Numbered from the stretch's first letter, positions 23,748 through 40,339 are shown. The stretch is 64,000 nt of DNA from Clarkia xantiana subsp. parviflora (GCA_036873135.1 JAPTYO010000003.1:26436001-26500000); one strand, 5' to 3'. Translations and numbers: made by a program. The notes: generated from the sequence alone by a model not told the origin.

Positions 23748-26618
23748 TGAACCACGAATAATAACGTAAATATATAATATATATAATATTATAAAAGTTA
23801 TCTTATTTAATAGAAATAATATATAAGAGCATTATGCAATATATAAAATTTATAATTTCTTAGTCTAGGGTCATTGAAGACTTGAATTTATTTATCAGAA
23901 TATAATAATGTTGATTAATTTAAGATCATTTTTGTAACATTTATAAAAAAAAAAAATTGAATTAAAAGTGTTCTATTCGTGTCATCAGAGGTGGATATAC
24001 TTACAAAAATGGGGAGATAGGTTTTCGTCCCTTTAATTTTTAGTAATTAATTTATAATCGAATTTTAAGTTTATTTTTAAAGAAAAAATATTATTTGAAA
24101 TTCAATTTTGTTTTAAAATAACTTATATATATCATCCTAATTATATCCATCAACTTAACCACAATGTGGCAGTGCATGTTGGATTCATGCATGTGTGTTT
24201 CAAAAGCAAATGCATGTTAGTCTTTTTTTTATATATATAATAAATAATAATATTATATATATATATATATATATTTCTTTTATTGGTGTGTCGAAAATGA
24301 ACCCCGATTCACTGCCTACATATATCAATTATCAAGCTTCTAGTTATGGAACAGTTTAAGGTTTGACCCGACAATGTACACCTGTGAAAGTGACATTTCT
24401 CTCTCTCTAGACTCTCTATCTCTCTCCCATAAAATAGAATCAATAGATTCCATATATATATATTTATTAATATAAATATACATATGCCATAAGTTTTTGT
24501 CTTTGTGAGCTTTGCGTAGTGAGATTAGCAACTTTCAGAAAGTTCGAATGTACAGTACAAACAACACATGGGAAAGTTAATATGATGCATATAGATCTCA
24601 TGCTGCACTATTTTTATTTTTTTTCTGATATTGTATCTCACGTGTCCTGAGTGTAACTAATTTGATATAATTGATTTTATCAGATTCATTTATATATGGC
24701 AAAAAAATCAATAAATAATTAAGTTTCATAAATGTAATTAATTTGGTCAGATTCAACAAAATAAATAAATAATTTCTCATATATATTTATTCAGAGTTAT
24801 CTGTTGTGAATTGATTCCTAAATGAGTTTTTTTTTTTCCTTACATTATTTACATAATAGATTTGCAGAGTAATATTGTTCATCTTGGTGACAGTGGTAAA
24901 GTAGGTTAAATATATTCAAATATAAATATAAAAGCTAAAAACATTGCATAATGGGAGGTGGTTGGGTTGCTAGTATATATAGTTGATTTCCTTTTTGTAT
25001 TAATTAAGAAAGAAGTCTATTAGCTGGAAAACACTTCGAGATGAAGCAATTAAGCTAAGTAAGCACTAAGCAAATGTACATGTACGGACTTCTTTGGAAG
25101 TAGTTGGAAAGTTATAAAATTAAGGGTTAATCATTAAATTACTAATTAATGTTTGGATATTTAAGCAAATTATTAGTTGATTTTTTTAACATTTTGCTAG
25201 TTTAGGTTTTACATATGAATAAATTCCTAGTTATGTTAAGACATCTATCTAATTTGAACGAAATTGGTCATGTGTTATAAAAAAAATAACTAGCAATTTT
25301 GTTCGACTGGAGTTTTTTTTTAAACTGCCCAAACATTAGTTAGCAGTTCGCTGCACTTTTGTTCATCACGTGTTTGATATACGTGACATTTTTTTAATCC
25401 AAATTAAATGAAAATAATTATAAAGGTAGCTAGTAATTTCTACTATTGTGAAATTTGAGCTAGTAAATATTCATTAAAAAAATTCAGCTATTAATTTATT
25501 CGAACGCACTTAAGAGAAAGGATTTTAAAAGGTGGATTCAATAATTTTAATTTAGATTTTCGTTTTGTTGCTATTATTCTAGCGAATGTGTGTGGTTGAA
25601 CACTTTCATGTATATTTATATATATATGAGTGTAGTGGGGCAACATATATATATATATAAGCATATGTTTATATATACATTATATATAGACTCTCAGTTA
25701 TGGTGATTTCATACACATAGTAAACTTTGGGGTGTTCTGTATTTACCATATTGGTCATATGTACAATACCATATTTCTAGATAGTTTTTATAAGAAAGCT
25801 CAATCTACATCACTATTAATCACTATTAAGATATTGACACGTGTTCTTAGATTTAATATTTCATTTCTAGGGTTCACCGATCCTAATATAGTTTTAGAAG
25901 AAAAAAACTACAAAATTAATTACATTCAGGACAAGTATCAATATTTTAACGGTGATGTACGATCTGAGGCATAGAGAGTGGACATGAGATCTGGATCCGT
26001 ATTCAATACCTTCCATAACACGTTATATTTAATTGTAATATATGAAAAATGTCTAAAGTAATGGGCTACATACATGACTACATGACTTAGAAGTTGCATA
26101 ATACCAATTAATTAAAAATGTAAATTACATGTCTATTAATAAGTTCTGCTTTAAAATAGACAAAATGCAAAATATATGTAAAGTAGTACGTAATACAAGT
26201 GCCATGCCTAATTAGACAAATATAACACAAAATGGAGCACATAGTTGTATTAATAGTTAAAGTAGCCAAGTGTAAAAAAATATAATTGAGGGACCAATTA
26301 AACACACTTCCCATGGTTGACCTACTACCAATATGTTTTCTTTTCTTCCATGATGATTGAAATTTGAGGAGAGGGTTGTGAGTTATAACCACGTGTCGGC
26401 TCTGCATTTAAAGAAGGGTTATATAAATGAATCTAGCTAGCTATATGGACGAAGAAGAAGAAGAAGAGAATATATTTGACCAAAAGGATAATAATGTAAA
26501 AATAGGCAGCTTTTTCTTTCTCCTGTACTAAAATTCTGGTCAAAACGGTTTTTGAGTGTGTATAGTTTCATCGAATTTAATTGCGAGTTGAGTTTGGAAT
26601 TCTCGAGCTTATTAATTA
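23748..26618. other. AT-rich gene-free region with microsatellites
   Basis: It contains TA runs (near 24253-24273 and 25620-25660), a CT-rich stretch near 24398-24430 and a segment at about 25110-25510 rich in the GCTAGCAATT-type repeat words. The open frames at 25732-25974 and 26108-26407 have AT-driven composition and no family resemblance. No gene is supported. Confidence 0.45.
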
Positions 26619-27144
26619 GAGAAATTATTAGATGTACTCAATCACCTCAGCGTATGGACAATCAATAAGAAGGAGACACATCATAAATACATTAAAAATG
26701 AATAAATTTGGTTAAAACATAAATAATGTTTCTCATAACTAATTTCTATATCCTTTTCGGCCTAATAAACTAATTTATTCAACAAAATAAATATACTTTA
26801 TTTTATATATAATTATAATACGAGTATTTTTTATATTTTTCTAAAACCTTATTAGACACGGTGAATCCTAGAGGGCAAGTGTTCATTTTTTTCTAGGGTT
26901 CATCTTGTCCTCTAGGGTTCACCATGTCTAATAGGTTTTTAGAAAAATATCAAAAAACTAGTATTATATATATATATATTATAGGACAATTAGTTTATTA
27001 AACCAAAAAAGATGTACATATAATTACAAGAAATATTGGATTGTAATCAAAGTTATTTATTTTTAATGTGTTTATAACGTGTCTCTTTCTTATTGGTTGT
27101 TTCATACGCTGATGTGGAGGACTGGGTCCATCTAATAATTTCTC
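26619..27144. mobile_element. foldback element with nested palindrome, copy 1
   Basis: The outer inverted repeat is GAGAAATTATTAGATG at the left and CATCTAATAATTTCTC at the right, and it extends imperfectly inwards for over 60 bases (CAATCAATAAGAAGGAGACAC versus GTCTCTTTCTTATTGGTTG). At the centre is a second palindrome built from CCTATTAGACACGGTGAATCC and its inverse GGTTCACCATGTCTAATAGG. It is 526 bases, non-coding, with AT-rich flanks. A second copy lies at 29677-30213. Confidence 0.75.
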
Positions 27145-27649
27145 AATTAATTTTGATTATCTTGATTTTTGCATGTATAATCAAATAAAAAAAAGCAGCT
27201 CAATAAGAACTCATACGTACATAGAACTAGCATCGTATACCACTAAATTCAAACCAATGTTTTGCTGAGTTTATATCCTTCCGACACTTTTCAAAGTGTC
27301 ACTATATTTTGAAAAAATAATAAAATTCTGCATCAAGGCATCAAAACAAGTAAAATTAAAATTTTATATAATTAAAATCTTACACAAAAGTCAATAATCA
27401 GTAAAAATTTGTTGTTGATTAATACTGAAAGAATATAAGCTGATCATGCTTATAGTAAACTCAAAGTTGTTAATTACCTGCTCTGAAAGTATATATATAT
27501 ACTTTTGTTCCATGTCTAACATGGAATCTACTACCAATAAATTATAATGCAACTTGGATATTAAATATATATATATATACTACTAGGTAAGGTGTATAAA
27601 AATATACAGCTAGAGTGTATTAATAAATGGTTAATTAAGCACATAAAAA

Positions 27650-27960
27650 TTATATGAAGTATCGGTCATATTATGATTTGGTGTCTCAAATTTTTTTTTT
27701 TTAAATTCAATATTCGAAGTATGGTTTTGTTGCTTCCCACCTTAATCTTAAAATTAAAATTAAAATATATTTTTTAAGCATTAAATCAACGGAAACTATA
27801 GGCAACAAATCCGATACTTTTAAAAATGGAAAAAAAAAAATCGTTGCTTAAAAATATCAAAATTAGACAAAAAAAAGTGAAAAATAATAAATATGATATT
27901 TCGAATATTGAAACACAACAATAAAAACAAGCATAGTGATATGGGCGAAGTCTCGAATTT
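27650..27960. repeat. degenerate relative of the AAGAACCTAAAAACAGTC MITE
   Basis: The segment carries body words of that family (TTTTTTAAGCATTAAATCAA, GCAACAAATCCGATACTTTT, AGTGAAAAATAATAAATATG) but lacks clear ends. The two overlapping open frames on the minus strand here are artefacts of poly-A/T tracts. Confidence 0.35.
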
Positions 27961-28741
27961 GCATATACGCGAATAAAGTTTTTCATGCGAAAACGAAAAT
28001 CTGATCAAGACTCATAGTTAACTATGGGGTTTGACGTTTTTTGGCAAAATTCCTTCGTCTAGAGGGTTAAATTCTCAGTTTTATGTTTATTTCGATTTTT
28101 TTTTGTAATTTTTCGGTTTTGTTTGGTTCTTTGTTGTTGATTTCGAATTTTGTCATAGGGTTAAGATTTTTCTTTACAATATTTAAACTATGTTAGCCGT
28201 TTGCATTTAGTTGAATTTTATATGAAAAAATCGAGATTTTCCTCAAATCCCGCGATAAATTTTCGATATTCCTTAAATTAACGAATCTTTACGTTTCCTG
28301 TCGTTGCATCACATAGACACCATTCGCCACATAATATATACTTCAGAATGCTTTAAGTTCTTAACTTATAAATAAACTACTTAGGGTTTATAAATAGCAA
28401 TAGCCTATAGCTTGAGACTCCAAATAGGTGTTCAAAAAGAGCGATCCTTGACGATCTCTCATTTAATTCTCTGCTTTAAAGCCATGCAGACACTTCAAAT
28501 TTGTTGTCAAAGAGCTTATTATTAGCAAAGATGACTTCTTTTTCTTCGTCAATATATATCTCTCATCTTTATATACGTATAATTGTATATAGTGCTCCAA
28601 GATCTGTATTATGATCTTCCACTTACACTAACATCATCATTCATATGATAAAGTGGAGCTACCCCTCCATTGAACATAATAATCCAAAACATAAATAATT
28701 AAAATGTTTTTTTTTTACAAAAGAATTCGGGTGTGTGATTA

Positions 28742-29089
28742 GAGCCTCACTCCACAATGATTTTACATAAATTGTATTTTTTAAAGTTGTCACATAAATT
28801 TTTATGTACACTTTAAGTAATACGTAAAGTTAAAACATACGTAAACAATATTTGATCTTCAATCGTTTTACTTAACTATATTCATTAAATGAATTAATTT
28901 ATAACTAAAAATTGGTTATGTAACACATAGTGCATTCCTTAAATTTAAGAAATATATAAAAATAGGCGGGTCTCAATTTTAAGAAATGTTATGTAAAACC
29001 ATTATAGCACGTTTTTATACATTTTACATAAAATATATGTTTAACCCACATTTAAGTAATACTATGTAATACCACCGTATATACTAGGA
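28742..29089. mobile_element. GAGCATCC-ended MITE, eroded copy 2
   Basis: Eroded start GAGCCTCACTCCACAATGAT, then TTTACATAAATTGTATTTTT and TAAAGTTGTCACATAAATTT, matching the family at 23335 and 54582. The right end has decayed to TAATACCACCGTATATACTA. Shorter (348 bases) and more diverged, so probably older. Confidence 0.6.
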
Positions 29090-29676
29090 ATTGAACAATA
29101 AACAAATAATTTATATATAAAAAAAATAGGTGGGCAAATGTTAAATTTAAAACCATTTTTAGGATTAAATTTTAAAAAAAATTGAAGAGTCAAATTTTAA
29201 AAAAATTTAAAACCATTTTTAGGATTAAAATACACACCATTTGAAATTTTCGGTGGCTGTAAATTGCGTATAAATCGGAAAGAATACCAAAAAGTGGCGG
29301 AACACTTATAAAAAGCCGTATTCTAAAATTAATTCATCACAAAATAACGATTTATCATAATTTAAATTTAAAACTAATTTATAAAGTGAAAAGAGTACAC
29401 ACATTATCACACCAAAATTGTATATATATGAACCATGCGTCACTCCATATAGATCATTAAATGACGCTAGATATTCCTAGTATATAATAAAAAATAGATT
29501 TTCTCTTTTTTAATTTTTTCCTTTATAATTTCAAAACCATTTTAATTGGCAATCCTTCAATATAATCCTACATAATTACGTCATTATCATTATTTTAAAT
29601 TTTTAGATAGATAACTAATTATAAACTAGTTAATTATTTGGCAAAAAATTAACTAGTTAATTAAATTATGAAACTT

Positions 29677-30213
29677 AAATTATTAGATGGACCCAGTCCG
29701 CTCAGCATATGGAACAACCAATAAATAAAAGACACGTCATAAATGTATACTATATAATTTAACTTTGGTTAAAACATGATTAAAACTCAAATTAATTTCT
29801 CGTAATTAATCAATGTCTCTTTTTCCTCCTATAATTTTTTTTTTATATATAAATATAATATGAGTGTCCCAGTTTTTTTCCTCTAAAAACCTATTAAACA
29901 TGGTGAACCCAAGAGGGCGAGGTGAACACTAGAAAAAATGGACATTTGTCCTATAGGGTTTCACCATGTCTAATAGGGTTTTATAAAAATATCAAAATCT
30001 AGTGACGTATAATATTTATATTTGAAATAAAATATTTTTATTTTATAGGAGAAATTAGTTCTATTAGGCAAAAAAATGTAGAATTAATTATGAGAAATTA
30101 TAGTGGGTTATACTCCTATGGTAACCAAAGTTGATTATATAGTATACATTTATAATGTGTCTTTTATTTATTGATTGATCCATATACGGTGGACTGAGTC
30201 CATCTAATAATTT
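29677..30213. mobile_element. foldback element with nested palindrome, copy 2
   Basis: The left arm AAATTATTAGATGGACCCAG and right arm CTGAGTCCATCTAATAATTT are inverted. Inner arms CAACCAATAAATAAAAGACAC and TGTCTTTTATTTATTGATTG continue the stem. The centre again holds AAACCTATTAAACATGGTGAAC with its inverse TCACCATGTCTAATAGGGTT. At 537 bases it is collinear with the element at 26619. Confidence 0.75.
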
Positions 30214-32063
30214 CTGAAATAGTTAGTTAGTGGTTTATCCACGAAGCAAAAACAAATGGAAGTTTCCAAATTGATTCAAAGATATCTTCTTAACAACAAA
30301 TTTAATGTGAATAATCGCTCACAACCAATCAAATCGCAGAGATTCCTTTTTGGAAACATGCGTCCACTTTATTCTCCTATTAAACAATTGCCTAAAATTA
30401 AAATATCCAGGGGAAAATTAATTAATTTAACTAATATTCCTCTCTATATATATTATTCCCTTCATAATTTGAAGTTCGAATTATTCAAGAAAAAAATTAA
30501 ACTTCAATCAAATAATAACATTCACGATTACGCTAGCTCTAGCATAATTATATGGATACGTTCTACTAGTCTTGGAAGTGACTAAATACCATGTCTAGAA
30601 ATCCTTAATATCAATTAACAAATGTTAAAGAATATATTCAAATCTTAAGAAATATATATTTCTACTTAGTTAATTCAAATCACTTATAAAAAGCCAACAA
30701 TTATTAATTGTGGAAAAAAAAGTTATGTTAAAATGAAATCGACTGACTGTTAAGAAATCAACTTAAATTTAAGTTACTTTCATTTTAGAAAAAAAAAATC
30801 TAGCAATTATAAAGGTTTAAAACCGGCTCTTTTTTTCTTCTCATAAACCTTATATTATCACGTGTCACAATTAACAACTCCAAAGTTGTAAAATATATAT
30901 ATAAAAATATATTAAATACTATGATATTATTTAACTATACATATTAACCATTCCTTCTATTTTATAATACTATAATTTTTAATATATATGAATAATTTTG
31001 TTTATTTTTATTTACTATGATATTTAAAAAAAGTAATATCACAATCAAATAATTATAACTATTTTTATCATACTTTAATTAATGAGAATTTATTTTATGT
31101 GGTAATAAATATATATATGAACACTCATTATTAACTCACACTTGTAGTGTGAAGTTTTATAAAAATATATGTTATAATAATTAATCTAATAATAGCTATA
31201 AGCTGATACAACAATGGAGTATTTACTTAATATAATAGTTTAATATAATAGTTAGTGAGTTTGCTAAAATAAAATCGAATTTATTTCCTCCATTTTTTAG
31301 CTATTAGATTAATACATAGAATATTAAATTTCAAGAGATAGAGATATACTTTTTCTTCTAAATATTCATAAAATAAGATTTTTTTTGGCCAACCATAAAA
31401 TAAGAATGGATAATTTGATTCATGTTTGTTTAATTATAATAATAAAAAACAAAAAGGAATGAAAAGACATAACACAATACAAACCGATCTAGAAACCCTA
31501 ATAAGTTAAAATAATGAAAAATGGATTTATGTATGTTCCTTCCGTACGATATTGACGTGACAATTCACATGAATAGAAACATAAATATGCCTTTTGATCC
31601 TTTCTTTACGTGCTCATCAAATTCGGTTCAGAAGTAGAACATCGTTAGGTTCACACTTCACATGGTCCTTAAACTATATATTACGTTTAATTTGGAGAAA
31701 AAAAACTATATATTACGTGATTAAATAAAATAAATACTCTTACTAATGACTGAATACTCCAATTTCCTCCTATGTGAGCATGTGTATTTCATATATATTA
31801 ATTATTATGTTTAATTATACACGTACTAATTGCTAATAGTGATAAATATGTACGTACGTATATTCGTATGTAATTATCCATTATCTGCCGACACATATAT
31901 ATATATAGTTCAAAAGTATGTAGTTAAGACTAAGTAGAGTAATTAGTTCGTTTATTACAACTTTTAAAACTAAATTTTACATTCATTTGTTAGGTTGACT
32001 AATATTTATTAAATCTAATAAAAAAATACTTATTATGACTGAAAATGTAATTGTACATACATA
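30214..32063. other. AT-rich gene-free region
   Basis: It contains one 109-codon open frame (30256-30585) with no recognisable domain. A short foldback relative of the 1030 element is at 30729-30790 (TTAAAATGAAATCGACTGAC and CTTTCATTTTAG). No introns, conserved domains or gene-like GC rise were seen. Confidence 0.45.
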
Positions 32064-33016
32064 CAAGGTTGTCAGGATCGCGCGATCCGGATCGTAGGAT
32101 CGTACGATCCTAAGATCCTATAAGGCTAAATCGATCCGGATCGCTAGCACTTAGGATCAGAGTAGAATCGAGCGCTGGATCGTAGAATCGGTCAGGATCA
32201 GTTAGGATCGTGATCCTACACGATCCTATCTAAAATGTGAATTTTTAATTATGAACACACTAATTTGTAATTATACATTTATAGTCCAATAACCTATTGA
32301 TTTGGATAATTATAAATTGAATGTATATTTACCCTCCTCGACTCGACGGATTTAATAGAATAAATGAATTAATATAAAATTTAATGGATATTGGGTGGAT
32401 AAGGGTAAACCAAAACGTGACTCATCTGTATTATATTCTTCTTTGAAAAAAAAGTTCTTCTTTTCGTCTTCTTCTCCATTTCAAGTGTCCAACTTGATAT
32501 TTCCTTTTTTAACTTTCATTAGTTAAACTTTTTTTTTTTTATACTTGAATTTTATTTTTCAAATCATTTAGGTGAAAATAACCACGCAAGTACAAGTACG
32601 AGTATTAACTCAAATGATTAAGGTGACTTGGACTTAAACTTAGATAATATTCAAGATATTACATATGTTGATGATTTCGGAGCTAATGAAGACTTAGATA
32701 AAGTTGATGTCGACGTTGCTATAGATAATTATTATTAGTTAAAAGTTTGAACTTTGAACTAATTTAATGTTATTCAGTACTTTATTTGTTGAACTTACAT
32801 GTTTATTTATAAATTTAGAACTAATTTTAATGTTTGGAATACTTCAAAATGCTATTTTGGTGATTTGATATTATATTAGGTTATTTCTTCACTAGAGAAT
32901 AGTAGATTATTTTTACTGTGAAATTATTTGTAAATTTTTATAGGATCATCCGATCCTACAAACGATTCGATCCTACACTGCACCGATCCAAGTTAGGATC
33001 TCGATTCTGACAACCT

Positions 33017-33018
<2 letters not shown>
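32064..33018. mobile_element. hAT-type deletion derivative with GATC-rich ends
   Basis: The termini CAAGGTTGTCAGGATCG and CGATTCTGACAACCTTG are near-perfect inverted repeats. The flanking 8-base words CATACATA and CATATATA differ at one position, compatible with a hAT target duplication. The first 160 and last 80 bases are packed with GATCC/GGATC words, probably subterminal transposase-binding motifs. At about 32625-32739 one frame reads as an acidic peptide (GDLDLNLDNIQDITYVDDFG, ending in TAG), preceded by an acceptor-like TTTCAAATCATTTAG. I read this as the remnant 3' end of a lost transposase gene; that part is inference. Confidence 0.65.

Positions 33019-33074
<56 letters not shown>
33019..33074. 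repeat. (TA)n microsatellite
   Basis: About 56 bases of uninterrupted TA dinucleotide directly abut the right end of the hAT-type element, so its right flank may have expanded after insertion. Confidence 0.95.
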
Positions 33075-33078
<4 letters not shown>

Positions 33079-33569
33079 CTTTTATGCATATTTTGATTAT
33101 TTTTTTTCTCATGTGCATTATAATATCTCAAACAATATCATGGTTATATTGAATCTTACATTTAACAATTTAATCGTTTTTCTCCTCTATATCCATAATT
33201 GAAATCCGCAATATTATTTACTAGATTATATTTATTATTATTTAGATATTAAAAAAAAATTCATTTTTGAACAAATTATAGCTTAGAAGCAAGGCAAATT
33301 ATATTATTTAAAGAACAGTTATTAGCTTAGAAGTAACGGATGCCAATATTTAATTACTATTATTTGCTCCTATCTACCAAAAAAAACATGTATGTAATAC
33401 TTAACTATTGCATAGCTTTAACAAAAAAATAACTATTGCATAGCTATCCAAAAAAAAAAAACTATTGCATAGATACGATCATAATTTAATGGCCTTTTTA
33501 TCTATCTACCTTCAAGAAAAAAAATAGGGGCCTTTTTATCATTCTGTAAAAGTTTGGCCCTATAGAAAG

Positions 33570-33991
33570 TAGGGATGGCAACGTGGCGGGGCGGGGATCG
33601 CTTGCCCCGTACCCGCCCCATACATCTTGCAGGGCGGGGCGGGTCGACTACTAGAAGCATATACTTTATTAACAACAATTCTAAACCCTAAATTATATAT
33701 TTATATATTCAAATTTAGCTTAAAATTCGAATAATAAATTATAAATTTAAATCCAAATTAAAATACAAATCACCAAACTCATTAGAATTCTTATTATTTT
33801 GACAATGTAGTATATTATCTATGTAGTTTTATACAATATAGATGTAATATATACAAATGATACATGTGCGGAGCGGGGCGGGGCGGGTCGACCTCAAAAC
33901 CGTACTCGCCCCACGGGTCACGGGTCGACGGGGCAAAAACGGGGCGGGGCCCCGCGGATCGGCGGGTACCCGTGACCCGTTGCCACCCCTA
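33570..33991. mobile_element. hAT-type MITE with GC-rich ends and exact 8-bp target duplication
   Basis: The ends TAGGGATGGCAACG and CGTTGCCACCCCTA are inverted repeats, and ATAGAAAG is repeated exactly on both sides (33562-33569 and 33992-33999). Both subterminal regions are strings of GGGGCGGG/CCCCGCCC words and GGGTCGAC around an AT-rich centre. No coding sequence. The open frame at 33857-34072 is an artefact of the GC-rich arm. Confidence 0.85.
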
Positions 33992-35622
33992 ATAGAAAGC
34001 CTAAGGTCAGGCCAATATAGACTGTATGATCAACATTCAACAGCAAATCAACTATGTAATATGGTATGGTGATTCAACACTTTATCCCTTAATCAGAGGT
34101 CAGAAGTTTAATACTCACTAGTGACTGTCTCACAAGTCCAATATAGTCTAACTAATTTCTTTATTCTCATTTGGGTTTAAAAATAAAAAATTAATGTTAG
34201 GTTTAAGCAGTACAAATACTCTTTAAAAGGGCCAAATCACTCTTTACTATTTTATGTGATACAAATTGGAGGTGTCACAATATACACTTTAACACATGAC
34301 GTCCTTGTCGTGGCCTATACTAAGATCTTGCATTTGGTAACTCGGACTTCAAGGGTTGATACTTTACTTCTGGCTATTATCTTCCAATGGTCAAACCCTC
34401 TCATTGCAAGTCCGATAGTGGTGTCAAGTCGATTATAATACTACTCTATCACACTCCAAGTAGGACGGCTGCCCTCACAAGTCCAATCCAACCTGATTGA
34501 ACCAGTTATACTCACTTGAGCCCATAATTGAGTTTGAGTAGTGGTAATTCTCAGAGGGCCAAATCACTATTTTCTATTCACATGATACAAATTTAAGGTG
34601 TCACAAGTGTAATGCTTCAAAATCCAAGCGACTGTGATTTAACTCAGTCTTCTTAAGTGTGTTTTCCATTTATCCTCATTCAAACTTAGAAAATGGAAAA
34701 TTATAAGTTAAATTCAAAGTAAGAGAACATATTTATTGTTTTTGGTGTACTCCATGTGTCAGTTTGGTCTCATGATTAAACTGTTAATATTTGGTGTCTC
34801 AGGTTTTAATTTTGTTGCGATTTGATTTTCCGTATGTTTTTTGGGTTAACTTTGACGGAATTAGATGAAAAATACAATTTTGCCCTTATATATTTTTTTT
34901 TGCAAAACCGCCCGTCTGATTCCGGGCACCCACCTCCGATTCCGAGCACCCACCTCCGATTCCGAACCACCCACTCCTACCTCCAAATCGAGGTCGGAGG
35001 AAGTCGGAATCGAAGCGAAACGACGACTAAGGTCGCCGAGAAGATCTGGGTCGCCGGGAAGATCCGGAATCAGATGGGGCGCTAATTTGGGTATTTTAAA
35101 TTTTATTTGGTCATGGACCAGCATGTGACCTAGTTCTGTCAAATTTAATCCACAAAATTTGACGAAGACACCATAGGAACATAATTGAAACCTTAGACAA
35201 TCAAACTGACATATAATGTAAATCTAAGACACTAAATAAGTTCTTTTCCCTATTTAAATAATACATTTCTTATTTCTTACTCCTAAATATTCGTATCACT
35301 TATTTGTTTCTAATGTGAGACTAAACAGTAAATATCTCAGAACTTGCATAATCTGATACTTTACCGGCAAGCCACCATTTATAATACTCTAAACTTGAGT
35401 CATTGTACTCATTAGCTCAATCAAACATTCTTAATTTCATTATTCTCGTTAGAATGAATTCATATTGGGTTTAACTAATACATATGATGACAAAATAGGC
35501 TTATCGTAATCAGCTTCTTACTTTATTTAGAACTATTCCATCCATCACAACACCCAACTTACACAAGAACCAACCTTCAAACTTCAATACACCCAATACC
35601 AAGAAAAGACCTTTCTTGCCTC
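33992..35622. other. intergenic repeats downstream of the OPR gene
   Basis: Two direct copies of a 55-60-base segment start near 34200 and 34555 (GGGCCAAATCACTCTTTACT and GGGCCAAATCACTATTTTCT), each running into GGTGTCACAA; this looks like a fragment of a dispersed repeat also seen near 11450. A GC-cored foldback element follows at about 34750-35260. The 3' untranslated region of the OPR gene lies just before 35623. No gene is supported. Confidence 0.45.
34750..35260. mobile_element. foldback-type element with GC-rich core
   Basis: AT-rich arms with partial inversion (CATGTGTCAGTTTGG at the left, CAATCAAACTGACATATAAT at the right) flank a GC-rich core. The core contains tandem CCACCTCCGATTCCG units and GTCGCCGAGAAGATC/GTCGCCGGGAAGATC units, followed by the palindrome-like GGTCATGGACCAGCATGTGACC. 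The same plan occurs at 62638-63487. Open frames here on both strands are by-products of the GC core. Confidence 0.45.
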
Positions 35623-39288
<3,666 letters not shown>

Positions 39289-39351
39289 TCTGGGTTGAGT
39301 ATTTGGAAATGCAGAGAGTGGTAGATATACAAGGCAGAAGCGCTGTTGGGA

Positions 39352-39359
39352 TATTTATA
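39352..39359 (-). promoter_or_regulatory. TATA box of the OPR gene
   Basis: Reads TATAAATA on the minus strand, 64 bases upstream of the ATG at 39288. That spacing would give a leader of about 35 bases. Confidence 0.55.
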
Positions 39360-40302
39360 ACAAAAAGAAGAAGCCATTAATTAAGACTTTAAGAGCAGCA
39401 AATCGAGACGGCTCGGCCCCAGCGAGAGCGAAGAAGAGAAATTCCTTTTCGGTGACAGTAGCGGCAACTGCAATGCAATCATGCAATGGATGGAGCCTCG
39501 TTTGTGGGAAAGAATCAAGCAGATGGGTGGGTCCTTGTATGACGTCATCTTAACGTAAGCAGGTACGTTTTTTTCCCCTCCGCCGTGGCATCGCCGTTGG
39601 TTGCCATGCCATATTGTAATTCGGAGGAATCCAAACCCCATCTCGAAAAGTCGGTCCCGAAGCTGTGCCCAAGTCCATATGGAATTAATTTTTATTCCCA
39701 ACTAGGACTCTGGCTAAGGCTACTTGTTTTTTTTTTTTTTTTTTTAAATCTCAAAAGTTCCGAATGTCCTAATTACTTACTCTAATTCAACATTTTACAA
39801 CTTAAATAATCTAATTATACTTAAACTAAATGAATATAAAATAAAATAAAACACCTATAGCCTAATAGCTAAGTAGTAACTGGAATGCTATTGTTAATTG
39901 TAGAACTTGATCTACGTGTGTGAACGTGATGAATGTATTTGTGACATTGATGTATGTTTTCGTGAATTTGATGCATGTTTGAACTTGAACTTTTATTTTG
40001 AGTTTGAAATAAATATATTATCAAACTTATGTGTAATCAGGTTGTCCTTAGTCCGTCCCGAATTAGAAAAGTCCCGACCAAGTAGGGACTTTTTCAAATA
40101 TATTTAAATTAGGACTATGAATAATAGTAGAAAATCCCGAAAACTATAACTATGAACATTTTCCAGAAAAATTCCGTCCATTTCTTCAATGCTCACCCCT
40201 GACCATTCCCTTTCAAAATGCGGTGTTTTTGCGCCAGTCAATATCACATTACAACACCTTTCTTGGCCTAAAAAAAACATATATATATATATATATATAT
40301 AT

Positions 40303-40339
<37 letters not shown>

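Noticed and set aside
30256..30585. 109-codon open frame in the 20-35 kb gene desert
   Set aside because: Composition is driven by AT-rich DNA (Ile, Asn, Lys, Ser). There is no recognisable domain, no splice structure and no promoter-like context. It lies just downstream of a MITE.
33857..34072. 71-codon frame rich in Gly/Arg
   Set aside because: It falls in the GC-rich right arm of a hAT-type MITE with an exact target duplication.
34200..34610. Pair of long terminal repeats of a retrotransposon
   Set aside because: The two similar segments are only about 55-60 bases long, lack TG...CA ends and a primer-binding site, and enclose no gag or pol sequence.
34822..35142. Three mutually overlapping frames of 87-93 codons
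   Set aside because: They are produced by tandem CCACCTCCGATTCCG repeats inside a foldback element. All three are equally open on opposite strands, which argues against any being coding.
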